From assembly GCA_050747865.1 (NCBI GenBank), contig JBOGJI010000368.1, positions 1 through 37,410 of the forward strand: 37,410 nt of DNA. Direction: 5' to 3'. The notes under the pieces were generated by a model. It did no database searches. It saw only the letters and a list, made by a program, of their open reading frames with translations, and was not told the origin of the DNA. The position numbers and the translations under genes were made by a program. This DNA is from JBOGJI01 sp050747865 (GTDB lineage Bacteria; Acidobacteriota; Thermoanaerobaculia; Multivoradales; JAHEKO01). Shown here piece after piece: positions 30,290 to 37,410 of this stretch (position 1 is its first letter; each line of letters starts with the position of its first letter).

Positions 30290-32506
30290 CTACCTCCGCG
30301 CGTGCTCGCGCTCGCGGCGGCCGCCGTGGCGGCGGTCCCGGTCGCCCTGCCCGCGATCTCCGCCGCGGTCGCTGTCGCTACCGGCAGGCACCCCCATCCC
30401 CTCGTATTGGCTGGGGTCGAAGTCCGGCGACTCCATGATCACGGCCTTGCGGGAGAGACGGATCTTGCCGCCGTCGTCGATGTTGATGACCTTGACCTCG
30501 ACCTCGTCCCCTTCCTTCAAGATGTCGGTGACCTCGCGGACCCGGTAGGGGGCCAGCTCCGAGATGTGGAGCAGGCCGTCGGTGCCCGGGATGATCTCGA
30601 CGAAGGCGCCGTAGCTCTCGACGCGCCGGACCTTGCCGGTGTAGTTCTTGCCGATATCGGGGACCTCGGTCAGCTGCTCGATGATCTCGCGGGCGCGCCG
30701 GGCGGCGATCTCGTCTGGCGAGGCGATGATCACCCGGCCGTCGTCCTCGATGTCGATGTCGCAGCCGGTCTCGTCGATGATGGCGCGGATGGTCTTGCCG
30801 CCGGGCCCGATCACGTCGCGGATCTTGTCCACCGGGATCTGCAGGGTGACGAGGCGCGGGGCGTGGCGCGACAGCTCCTGGCGCGGCTCGGGCAGCGCCC
30901 GCTCCATGACGTCCAGGATGTGCAGGCGACCGGCGCGCGCCTGCTCCAGGGCCGTGGCCATGATCTCGCGCGTCACGCCTTCGATCTTGATATCCATCTG
31001 CAGGGCGGTGATGCCCTCGCGGGTACCGGCGACCTTGAAGTCCATGTCGCCGTGGTGGTCTTCCTGACCGGCGATGTCGGACAGCACCACGAACTCGTCG
31101 CCGGCCTTGATCAGACCCATGGCGACGCCCGCCACCGGCGCCAGCATGGGAACGCCGGCGTCGAACAGCGCCAGCGAGGCGCCGCAGACCGAGGCCATGG
31201 AGGAGGAGCCGTTGGACTCCAGGATGTCGGAGACCACCCGCACGGTGTAGGGGAAGTCGTCCTCGTGCGGCAGCAGCGGCAGGACGGCGCGGCGCGCCAG
31301 GTTGCCGTGCCCGATCTCGCGGCGGCCGGGGCCGCGCAGGAAACGCACCTCGCCGACCGAGAAGGGCGGGAAGTTGTAGTGCAGCATGAACTTCTGCAGC
31401 GTCTCCCCCTCGTACTCCTCGACGATCTGGGCGTCCCGCTTGGTGCCCAGGGTGGCGACCACCAGGGCCTGCGTCTCGCCGCGGGTGAACAGGGCGGAGC
31501 CGTGCGTCCGCGGCAGCTCGCCGGTCGAGATCTCGATCGGCCGGATCTCGGCTAGCGCGCGGTCGTCGAAGCGCCGCCGGTTGCGCAGGATCGCTTCACG
31601 CAGGATCTCGTCCTCGAGCCGCGAGAAGATCTTCTTGGCCGTGCCCCTGCGCTCCTCGTCGTCTTCGGGGAGCGACTCCAGATAGCGATCCTCCACCGCG
31701 TCGACCGCGTCCCGGCGCTCGAACTTGCCCTTGGTGTGGAGTGCCGACCAGAGATCGTCCCAGCAGCGCTCCTTGACGTCCGCGTATTGGTCCTGGGGAT
31801 ACGCCGCGGCCGCGTCCCAGACCGGCTTCTGGATACCGCGCTCCTGGAACAGCTCCTGCTGCGCACGGATCACCTTCTGCAGCTCCTCGTGACCGCGGAA
31901 GATGCAATCGAGCACTGCGGTCTCGGAGAGCTGGTTGGCGCCCGCCTCGACCATGACCACCGCCTCTTCGGTGCCGACCACCATGAGGTCGAGCTCGGAC
32001 ATCTCGCGCTGGCTGTTCGTCGGGTTGAAGACGATCTGGCCGTCGACCAGGCCGACCCGCACGGCGCCGACGGGCTTGTAGAAGGGGATGGACGAGAGAA
32101 CCAGCGCGGTCGATGCGGCGTTGATCGCCAGCACGTCCGGGTCGTATTCGCCGTCGGCGGAGAGCACGAAGGAGACGACCTGCGTCTCGTTGAAGTAGCC
32201 GTCCGGGAAAAGCGGCCGCAGCGGCCGATCGATCATCCGGCAGGTCAAGACCTCCTTCTCGGTCGGGCGGCCTTCGCGCTTGAAGAAGCCGCCGGGGATA
32301 CGACCGCCGGCATAGGTGTTCTCACGGTAGTCGACGGTCAGGGGGAGGAACGAGCGCGGTGTGCCGCCCCTGGCCATGGTCGCGGTCGCCAGCACCACGG
32401 TGTCGCCGCAGCGCACCGTGCACGACCCGTCCGCCTGCCGGGCCATGCGCCCGGATTCGAGGATCAGCTCAGCGGAGCCGATCCGCACTTCGCGTCGGTA
32501 ACTCAT
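30290..32506 (-). CDS. pnp: Polyribonucleotide nucleotidyltransferase (PNPase)
   Basis: 738 residues. Two RNase PH-like domains are joined by a helical linker. The second carries the phosphorolytic site with FMLHYNFPPFSVGE, RRDAQI-type contacts and GDMDFKVAGT. A KH domain follows around 552-612 (RDVIGPGGKTIRAI) and an S1 domain around 617-690 (YTGKVRRVESYGAFVEI). The Arg/Gly/Asp-rich tail of about 25 residues is a disordered RNA- or RNase E-contact type tail. PNPase degrades RNA 3' to 5' with phosphate and joins the RNA degradosome. The start has AGGAG upstream. It follows rpsO by 110 bases, the conserved rpsO-pnp order. Confidence 0.97.
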   Translation of the reverse strand: MSYRREVRIGSAELILESGRMARQADGSCTVRCGDTVVLATATMARGGTPRSFLPLTVDYRENTYAGGRIPGGFFKREGRPTEKEVLTCRMIDRPLRPLFPDGYFNETQVVSFVLSADGEYDPDVLAINAASTALVLSSIPFYKPVGAVRVGLVDGQIVFNPTNSQREMSELDLMVVGTEEAVVMVEAGANQLSETAVLDCIFRGHEELQKVIRAQQELFQERGIQKPVWDAAAAYPQDQYADVKERCWDDLWSALHTKGKFERRDAVDAVEDRYLESLPEDDEERRGTAKKIFSRLEDEILREAILRNRRRFDDRALAEIRPIEISTGELPRTHGSALFTRGETQALVVATLGTKRDAQIVEEYEGETLQKFMLHYNFPPFSVGEVRFLRGPGRREIGHGNLARRAVLPLLPHEDDFPYTVRVVSDILESNGSSSMASVCGASLALFDAGVPMLAPVAGVAMGLIKAGDEFVVLSDIAGQEDHHGDMDFKVAGTREGITALQMDIKIEGVTREIMATALEQARAGRLHILDVMERALPEPRQELSRHAPRLVTLQIPVDKIRDVIGPGGKTIRAIIDETGCDIDIEDDGRVIIASPDEIAARRAREIIEQLTEVPDIGKNYTGKVRRVESYGAFVEIIPGTDGLLHISELAPYRVREVTDILKEGDEVEVKVINIDDGGKIRLSRKAVIMESPDFDPSQYEGMGVPAGSDSDRGGDRGQGDRDRRHGGRREREHARR

Positions 32507-32559
32507 CTTGTTTTGGTTCTCCTGTCTCTATGCGGGAGGGTAGACCTCGGTCGGTTCCG

Positions 32560-32575
32560 TGCCGGCGATGCGGCA
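32560..32575 (-). promoter_or_regulatory. Small hairpin in the rpsO-pnp leader
   Basis: TGCCG and CGGCA pair around a 6-base loop in the 110-base gap, with GTTCC/GGAAC further out on either side. In E. coli the pnp leader contains an RNase III-cleaved stem used for autoregulation. The stem here is short, so any equivalence is inference. Confidence 0.25.
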
Positions 32576-32616
32576 GGAGGCGTTCGTCCTTCTTCCCTGG
32601 GATGGAACGACTTGCG

Positions 32617-32868
32617 CTACTTACGAATACCGAGCCGCTCGATGGTCGTGCGGTAGCGCTCGAAGTCTTTGCGCTTCAAGTAGTCCAGCAGACGACGCCG
32701 CCGGCCGACCAGCGTGAGCAGGCCCCGCCGGCCGTGGTGGTCCTTGCTGTGGACCTTGAAATGCCCGGTGAGCTGGTCGATGCGGCTCGTCAGCAGCGCC
32801 ACCTGCACCTCGGGGGATCCCGTGTCATGCTGGTGCTGCGCGAAGTCGCGGATAATCTCTTGTTTCAT
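32617..32868 (-). CDS. rpsO: 30S ribosomal protein S15
   Basis: 83 residues. The core DTGSPEVQVALLTSRIDQL, KDHHGRRGLL and RRRLLDYLKRKD is unmistakable S15, which binds 16S rRNA in early small-subunit assembly. It is slightly shorter than the usual 88-89 residues because it begins at the KQEIIRDF segment. An in-frame TAG two codons upstream of the ATG rules out an earlier start. AGG about ten bases before the ATG may act as the ribosome-binding site. It lies between truB (57-base gap) and pnp. Confidence 0.97.
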   Translation of the reverse strand: MKQEIIRDFAQHQHDTGSPEVQVALLTSRIDQLTGHFKVHSKDHHGRRGLLTLVGRRRRLLDYLKRKDFERYRTTIERLGIRK

Positions 32869-32925
32869 CTCCTACTACCTACGTCCCTTCATTTCTCTCA
32901 ACCAGTCAAGTCTAGCATAGCGGTG

Positions 32926-33834
32926 CTACCGAAACACGATCTTCGGCTGCACGACCCCCACCCGGCCGCCGCCGATCGATTCGGCCACCGTGCCGACCGC
33001 GATGAGCTCGCGGCGCGGGCTCAGCAGCTTGACCCAGTCGCCTTCGGCGGCCGCCAGGTCGCGCACCAGGATGGTCTGGCCGTGGGCGATCTTGAGCTCC
33101 TGCTGCGCGTCCGTCACCACGTCCCCGAAAGGCAGCGGAATGGTGTCGAAGTCGATCCAGCCCGTCCCGGGTGCCGTGTCGGGAGCGAGCCCGGCGAGCT
33201 GATCCAGGTCGGCGCCGTCCGCCAGGCGAAACGGTCCCACCTGCAACCGCGAGAGGCTCTCGAGATGCGCGCCGCATCCCAGCTCGCGCCCCAGATCGTG
33301 GACCAGGGTGCGGGCGTAGGTTCCGGACGAGCAGGACAGCCGGAACGGCAGGCGGTCGTCCCGCAGCGGCCCCGTCGCCTCGAACTCGAAGATCGTGACT
33401 TCCTTGGTCGCTTCCGGAACCGCCTCGCCGCGGCGGGCGAGCTGGTAGTGCTTCACGCCGCCGACCTTCTTGGCGCTGTACGGCGGGACGATCTGCGTCT
33501 GACTGCCGGCCAGCGCCGACATGGCGTCGCGGATCGCGTGCTCGGTCACTGCCGAGGTCGGCGCCGTGCCCACCACCTCGCCGGCGGCGTCGTAGGTATC
33601 GGTGGTGACGCCCAGGCGCGCCACGCCTTCATAGACCTTGGGGGCGCGGATGAGGAAGCGCGTCAACCGCGTCGCGCGGCCCACGGTCAAGACGAGCAGG
33701 CCGGTGGCGTCGGGATCGAGGGTGCCGCAGTGTCCGATGCGCTTTAGCCCCAAAGCGCGGCGCGCCCGCTGCACCACGTCGTGCGACGTCATCCCCTGGG
33801 GCTTGTTGACCAGCAGGAGTCCGTCGAGGCTCAC
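32926..33834 (-). CDS. truB: tRNA pseudouridine-55 synthase
   Basis: 302 residues. LLLVNKPQGMTSHDVV opens the domain, and the catalytic Asp40 lies in HCGTLDPDATGLL. KVYEGVARLGVTTDTYD, the PYSAKKVGG loop, SCSSGTYARTLVHDLG and a C-terminal PUA-like region follow. TruB makes the T-loop pseudouridine in tRNA. The ATG overlaps the preceding nrnA stop by four bases (ATGA). Confidence 0.96.
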   Translation of the reverse strand: MSLDGLLLVNKPQGMTSHDVVQRARRALGLKRIGHCGTLDPDATGLLVLTVGRATRLTRFLIRAPKVYEGVARLGVTTDTYDAAGEVVGTAPTSAVTEHAIRDAMSALAGSQTQIVPPYSAKKVGGVKHYQLARRGEAVPEATKEVTIFEFEATGPLRDDRLPFRLSCSSGTYARTLVHDLGRELGCGAHLESLSRLQVGPFRLADGADLDQLAGLAPDTAPGTGWIDFDTIPLPFGDVVTDAQQELKIAHGQTILVRDLAAAEGDWVKLLSPRRELIAVGTVAESIGGGRVGVVQPKIVFR

Positions 33835-34805
33835 GACCCCAGCCCCTCGACCAGCTCGGCGACGATGCCGCGGCGCACGTCATCCAGGTCGCCCGACATG
33901 CGGCAGCCGGCGGCGTTGTGGTGGCCGCCGCCGGCATGGCGCAGGGCGATGCGCTGCACGTCCACGTCGCCCCGGCTGCGCAGCGAGATCTTCCAATGGC
34001 CGTCCTCCTCCTCGCGCAGCAGGGCCACCGCTTCGACGCCGGACAGCGAGCGGGGATAGTCGATCAGGCCTTCGGTGTCGGCCACCGCAGCGCCGCTGCG
34101 TGTGAACATGTCGCGGGTGACCACGGCGCTGGCCACTCGGGGGTCGGCCGCCGCCAGCTCGACGGTGAGCAGCATCTCGCTGACCAGCTTCAGCGACGCC
34201 AACGACCGGTTCTGATGCAGCCAGCGCGCCACCTCCTCGGGCCGGGCACCGTCGCGCACCAAGGCGGCCGCGGCCTCGAACGCCTCGGGCGAGCTGTTGG
34301 AGTGCCGGAATCCTCCGGTGTCGGCCGCCAGCGCCAGCAGGAGCAGGGTGGCGGTGACCGCATCGATGTCGAACCGTGCCTGGACGCCCAGGCGGTAGAT
34401 CATCTCGCCCACCGCCGGGGCGGCGCTGTCCACCCAGTTCACCCGGCCGTACGGCTCGTTGCCCAGGTGGTGGTCGATGTTGAGGATCGGCAGCGTCTTC
34501 AACGCTTCCGCCAGCCCGCTGCGCGCCAGCTGCGGACATTCGAGCACCACGGCGCGGTCGAAGCCGTCGGGGAAGCCCGGCGGCGGCGCCTCCCCCTGGT
34601 GGACGCGATCCGACCCGGGAAGCGAGCCGTAGAAGGCCGGGATCGGGTCATGCAGCCAGACCACCGCCCCCTTGCCGCTCTGCCGCAGCAGGCGCCCCAG
34701 CCCCAGCGCCGAGCCGATGGCGTCGCCGTCGGGGCTCAGGTGTGCCGTGATGAGGAATCTATGGCCCTGCTGCAGCTCGCGCAGCAGGGGCTCGGGTACC
34801 TTCAT
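33831..34805 (-). CDS. nrnA: DHH-family oligoribonuclease / pAp phosphatase (NrnA-like)
   Basis: 324 residues. The DHH domain shows AHLSPDGDAIGSALG with His22, Asp26 and Asp28, the DHH triad Asp111-His-His113 in NIDHHLGNE, and the DTGGFRHSN segment. The C-terminal DHHA1 domain ends GGGHHNAAG. The motif usually written V-x-L-D has Glu89 (VVLECPQLAR) in place of the metal-binding Asp. NrnA degrades short RNA oligomers and removes the 3'-phosphate of pAp. It overlaps rbfA and truB by four bases each, inside the infB-truB operon. Confidence 0.92.
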   Translation of the reverse strand: MKVPEPLLRELQQGHRFLITAHLSPDGDAIGSALGLGRLLRQSGKGAVVWLHDPIPAFYGSLPGSDRVHQGEAPPPGFPDGFDRAVVLECPQLARSGLAEALKTLPILNIDHHLGNEPYGRVNWVDSAAPAVGEMIYRLGVQARFDIDAVTATLLLLALAADTGGFRHSNSSPEAFEAAAALVRDGARPEEVARWLHQNRSLASLKLVSEMLLTVELAAADPRVASAVVTRDMFTRSGAAVADTEGLIDYPRSLSGVEAVALLREEEDGHWKISLRSRGDVDVQRIALRHAGGGHHNAAGCRMSGDLDDVRRGIVAELVEGLGS

Positions 34806-35140
34806 TGCAGGTCCTCCAGCAGGTCGGCGATCCGCTGGCTGTATTCGGCGCCGCGGTCGAGCTCGAAGCTCAAGGCGGGGATGCGGCGCAGGTGCCGCAT
34901 CCGGGCGGCCAGCTCGGCGCGCAGGAACCCGCCGGCGTGCTCGAGCGCGACGACCGCGGCGCCCCGCTCCTCGTCGCTTCCCAGCACCGACACGCTCACC
35001 CGGGCGTGCTGCAGATCGGGGCTGACATGCAGGGCCGCGATGGTGCAGCCGCGGATCCGCGGGTCGTGGACGCGGTGGAGCAGGAGCTCGGCGAGCTCCT
35101 GGCGCAGCTGATCCTCGATCCGTTCCGTGCGACGGCTCAT
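34802..35140 (-). CDS. rbfA: Ribosome-binding factor A
   Basis: 112 residues. RIEDQLRQELAELLLHRVHDPRI, the KH-like strand-helix core (VSPDLQHARVSVSVLG) and the C-terminal LRRIPALSFELDRGAEYSQRI match RbfA throughout. It assists late 30S maturation and 16S rRNA processing. It starts five bases after the DUF503 gene and overlaps nrnA by four bases. Confidence 0.95.
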   Translation of the reverse strand: MSRRTERIEDQLRQELAELLLHRVHDPRIRGCTIAALHVSPDLQHARVSVSVLGSDEERGAAVVALEHAGGFLRAELAARMRHLRRIPALSFELDRGAEYSQRIADLLEDLQ

Positions 35141-35145
35141 TGCCT

Positions 35146-35433
35146 TCAGAACCCCTGGATGTCCTCGTCCCAGCCGGCCACGTAGCCGTCGACCTGCTCG
35201 TCGAACAGGCGGCGCAGACCGTTCAGCAGTCGCTCCAGCTCCCCGCGATCGCCGCTCACCGCCGCCACGCCAAGCACCGCTCGCTGATGCAGATCCTGGT
35301 GGCCGACCTCGGCGATCGAAACCCGCCAGCGAGCATGCGCCCGCTCGCTAGCGCGGCGCAGGAGCCGGCGTTTGTCCTTCAAGCTGCGTGCGCCGGGGAA
35401 GTGCAGCTCGACGCGGCAGAGTGCAACCCACAC
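35146..35433 (-). CDS. DUF503 family protein (YlxP-like)
   Basis: 95 residues from GTG 35433, four bases after infB. ELHFPGARSLKDKRRLLRR is the family hallmark, followed by VSIAEVGHQDLHQRAVLGVAAV. DUF503 proteins are small ferredoxin-like fold proteins between infB and rbfA in many bacteria; their function is not established, but the conserved position suggests a part in translation or ribosome maturation. Confidence 0.92.
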   Translation of the reverse strand: MWVALCRVELHFPGARSLKDKRRLLRRASERAHARWRVSIAEVGHQDLHQRAVLGVAAVSGDRGELERLLNGLRRLFDEQVDGYVAGWDEDIQGF

Positions 35434-35437
35434 CGGC

Positions 35438-37410
35438 CTACAGCGTCGCCGCGACCTCCTGGCGGACGTAGGACTCGATCACGTCCCCGGGCTTGACGTC
35501 CTGGAACCGCTCCAGACGGATGCCGCAGTCGAAGCCCTGGCGTACCTCCGCCGCGTCCTCCTTGAACCGCCGCAGCGAGGCGATGCGGCCTTCGAATACG
35601 ACGACGTTGTCGCGCAGCACCCGCACCTGACCGCTGCGGGTGACCAGGCCGTCGGTCACATGGCAGCCCGCGATGTTGCCCGCGCGCGGCAGCTTGAACA
35701 GCTCGCGGACCTCGGCGTGCCCCTGGGTCACCTCTTCGTAGGTCGGATCGAGCAGTCCGGTCATCGCCTTGCGCAGCTCCTCGGACAGCTCGTAGATGAC
35801 CGTGTGCAGGCGCAGCTCGACCTCCTCCTTCTCGGCCAGCTCGCGCGCGTTGCGTTCCGGGCGCACATTGAAGCCGTAGACGAGGGCGTTCGAGGCGGCG
35901 GCGAGCAGCACGTCGTTGGTGGTGATGGCGCCGACGCCGCCGTGCACGACCTTGACCTTGACCTTGTCGGTGGAGAGCTTGACCAGCGTGTCGCTCAGGA
36001 CCTCGAGCGAGCCCTGGACGTCCGCCTTGAGGACCACGACCAGCTCCTTGATCTCGCCATGCTGGATCTGCTCGAAGAGCTGGTCGAGCGAGGCCTTGCC
36101 CGCCACCGGCGCCAGCTCCTTGCGTCGCTGCTCCCCCTGGCGGAACTCGGCGATCGAGCGCGCCTTGGACTCCTCCTCGACCGCCTGGAAGGTGTCGCCG
36201 GCCTCAGGCAGGTCGTTGAATCCGGCCACCTCGGCGGGCGTAGCGGGCCCAACCGTCGTCCGTCGTTCGCCCAGGTCGTCGATCATGGTGCGCACCCGGC
36301 CCCAGGTGGCGCCGGCGACGAACGGATCGCCCACCGCGAGGGAGCCGTCCTGCACCAGCACCGTGGCCACGATGCCACGGCCCGGCTCCTTGCGGGCCTC
36401 CAGAACCACGCCGGCGGCCGGCAGGTCGGGGCGCGCCTTGAGCTCGAGCAGGTCGGCGGAGAGCAGGATGAGCTCCAGCAGCTCGGGGATGCCGTCACCC
36501 TGCAACGCCGAGATGGCGGCGCTGACCGTGTCGCCGCCCCAGTCCTCGACGGTCAGGCCGAGGTCCGACAGCTCCCGCTTGACCTTGTCCGCATTGGCCT
36601 CCGGCTTGTCCATCTTGTTGATCGCCACGAGGATGGGGACCTCGGCCGCGCGCGCGTGGTCGATCGCCTCGCGCGTCTGCGGCATCACGCCGTCGTCGGC
36701 CGCCACGACCAGGACCACGATGTCCGTCACCCGCGCGCCGCGGGCGCGCATGAGGGTGAACGCCTCGTGGCCGGGAGTGTCGAGAAAGACGATGGTGCGC
36801 TCGCCGAGACGCACTTCGTAGGCGCCGATGTGCTGAGTGATGCCGCCGTGCTCGGAGGCCGTCACACGTGTCTTGCGGATGGTGTCGAGCAATGTTGTCT
36901 TGCCGTGGTCGACGTGGCCCATGATGGTGACCACCGGCGCCCGGGGCGCGGTCGTCGCCTCGGCGCTGTCCCGCGCCTGGGCCTGCTCGTATTGCACCGC
37001 CTCTTCGAAGCTCACCTGCATCGCCTCCACACCGACCTCGCCGGCGACGGTCTTCGCCAGCTCGAGATCGAGGACGTGGTTGATGCTCGCCATCACGCCG
37101 TGGCGCTTCAGCAAGTGGGCGATGAGGTCTTTCGACAGCGCGCCGAGCTTCTCCGCCAGGTGGCGGACGGTGAGCCCCTCGGTAAGGGTGATGGGCACCG
37201 AAGGCGGGCTCACGGCGAACGGGCCGTCGGTCTCGGCGGCCGTCTGGCGCCGCTCGGCGCGCCGGCGCCGGCGCTTGGAGACGACGGCCTCATCTTGGTC
37301 TTCCTCGCGGAGATCCCGTTTGGTGGCGGGCGGGCGAGTCACGGGCTCCACGGCACGTCGCGGCGGGCGCTCGGCTGCCGGCCCTCTGCCGGCCTCGGCC
37401 TCCCGGGGCT
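35438..37410 (-). CDS. infB: Translation initiation factor IF-2, N-terminus cut by right edge
   Basis: The frame is open to the right edge, so the true start is outside; a GTG at 37351 is internal. Visible parts in order are an Ala/Arg/Pro-rich N-terminal region, an IF2_N module (GLTVRHLAEKLGALSKDLI), and the GTPase domain with G1 GHVDHGKTTLLD, G3 DTPGHEAF and G4 NKMDKPEAN. Domains II to IV follow, ending in the fMet-tRNA-binding C2 beta-barrel (VTDGLVTRSGQVRVLRD). IF-2 delivers initiator tRNA to the 30S subunit and promotes subunit joining. It is the first visible gene of the minus-strand translation operon, and nusA would be expected further upstream. Confidence 0.97.
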   Translation of the reverse strand, partial: PREAEAGRGPAAERPPRRAVEPVTRPPATKRDLREEDQDEAVVSKRRRRRAERRQTAAETDGPFAVSPPSVPITLTEGLTVRHLAEKLGALSKDLIAHLLKRHGVMASINHVLDLELAKTVAGEVGVEAMQVSFEEAVQYEQAQARDSAEATTAPRAPVVTIMGHVDHGKTTLLDTIRKTRVTASEHGGITQHIGAYEVRLGERTIVFLDTPGHEAFTLMRARGARVTDIVVLVVAADDGVMPQTREAIDHARAAEVPILVAINKMDKPEANADKVKRELSDLGLTVEDWGGDTVSAAISALQGDGIPELLELILLSADLLELKARPDLPAAGVVLEARKEPGRGIVATVLVQDGSLAVGDPFVAGATWGRVRTMIDDLGERRTTVGPATPAEVAGFNDLPEAGDTFQAVEEESKARSIAEFRQGEQRRKELAPVAGKASLDQLFEQIQHGEIKELVVVLKADVQGSLEVLSDTLVKLSTDKVKVKVVHGGVGAITTNDVLLAAASNALVYGFNVRPERNARELAEKEEVELRLHTVIYELSEELRKAMTGLLDPTYEEVTQGHAEVRELFKLPRAGNIAGCHVTDGLVTRSGQVRVLRDNVVVFEGRIASLRRFKEDAAEVRQGFDCGIRLERFQDVKPGDVIESYVRQEVAATL

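Noticed and set aside
1..37410. CRISPR arrays, tRNA or rRNA genes, transposons
   Set aside because: No regularly spaced repeats, no tRNA cloverleaf or rRNA stretches, and no transposase or integrase reading frames were recognised. A tRNA scan was not run.

Overview
The window is GC-rich (about 70% by eye, not computed) and almost fully coding: no stretch over 300 bases lacks a gene, and I saw no rRNA, tRNA, CRISPR array, insertion sequence or prophage gene. The large outer-membrane receptor with an N-terminal carboxypeptidase-regulatory-like domain, the GC content and the housekeeping gene order suggest a Gram-negative soil or sediment lineage, most likely Acidobacteriota. That placement is inference.

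Layout. 1-6271 holds mixed housekeeping and envelope genes: the 3' end of coaBC, a type-4 uracil-DNA glycosylase, an L,D-transpeptidase, a GT2/GT4 glycosyltransferase pair, two beheaded gene remnants (HxlR regulator and TfoX-like protein) meeting at one junction near 4843-4850, and a threonine synthase-like gene. A thiolase follows at 6368-7555. 22649-29512 carries a sulfatase-like/TPR membrane protein, an agmatinase-like gene, radC, metG and tatD. 29523-37410, read on the minus strand, is the classic translation/RNA cluster infB-DUF503-rbfA-nrnA-truB-rpsO-pnp-nif3; infB runs off the right edge.

The striking region is 7627-22537, a minus-strand polycistron of nine genes. Its first eight genes are chained by seven consecutive 4-nt ATGA/GTGA stop-start overlaps: IclR regulator, GcvT-like aminomethyltransferase, two tandem PYROXD2/CrtI-like flavoproteins, a Rieske oxygenase alpha subunit, a DUF1611 (DgcN-like) protein, a dipeptide-epimerase-family (DgcA-like) enolase-superfamily enzyme, and a 1207-residue lipoprotein that joins three hydrolases (SxxK serine hydrolase, N-acyl-D-amino acid deacylase, cyanophycinase-like S51 peptidase). 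After a 32-nt gap with a strong Shine-Dalgarno comes a TonB-dependent-receptor-like protein. A sigma70-like promoter with a predicted leaderless start and repeated GTTCC motifs lies just before the IclR gene.

My reading, as inference, is an autoregulated catabolic system for a peptide or amino-acid conjugate containing D-residues (D-Glu-like), probably isopeptide (beta-Asp-like) bonds and N- or O-methyl groups. The receptor would bring it across the outer membrane, the tri-hydrolase lipoprotein would cut it in the periplasm, and the cytoplasmic enzymes would acylate and epimerise the D-residue and remove and capture methyl groups. No inner-membrane transporter and no Rieske reductase are encoded in the cluster.
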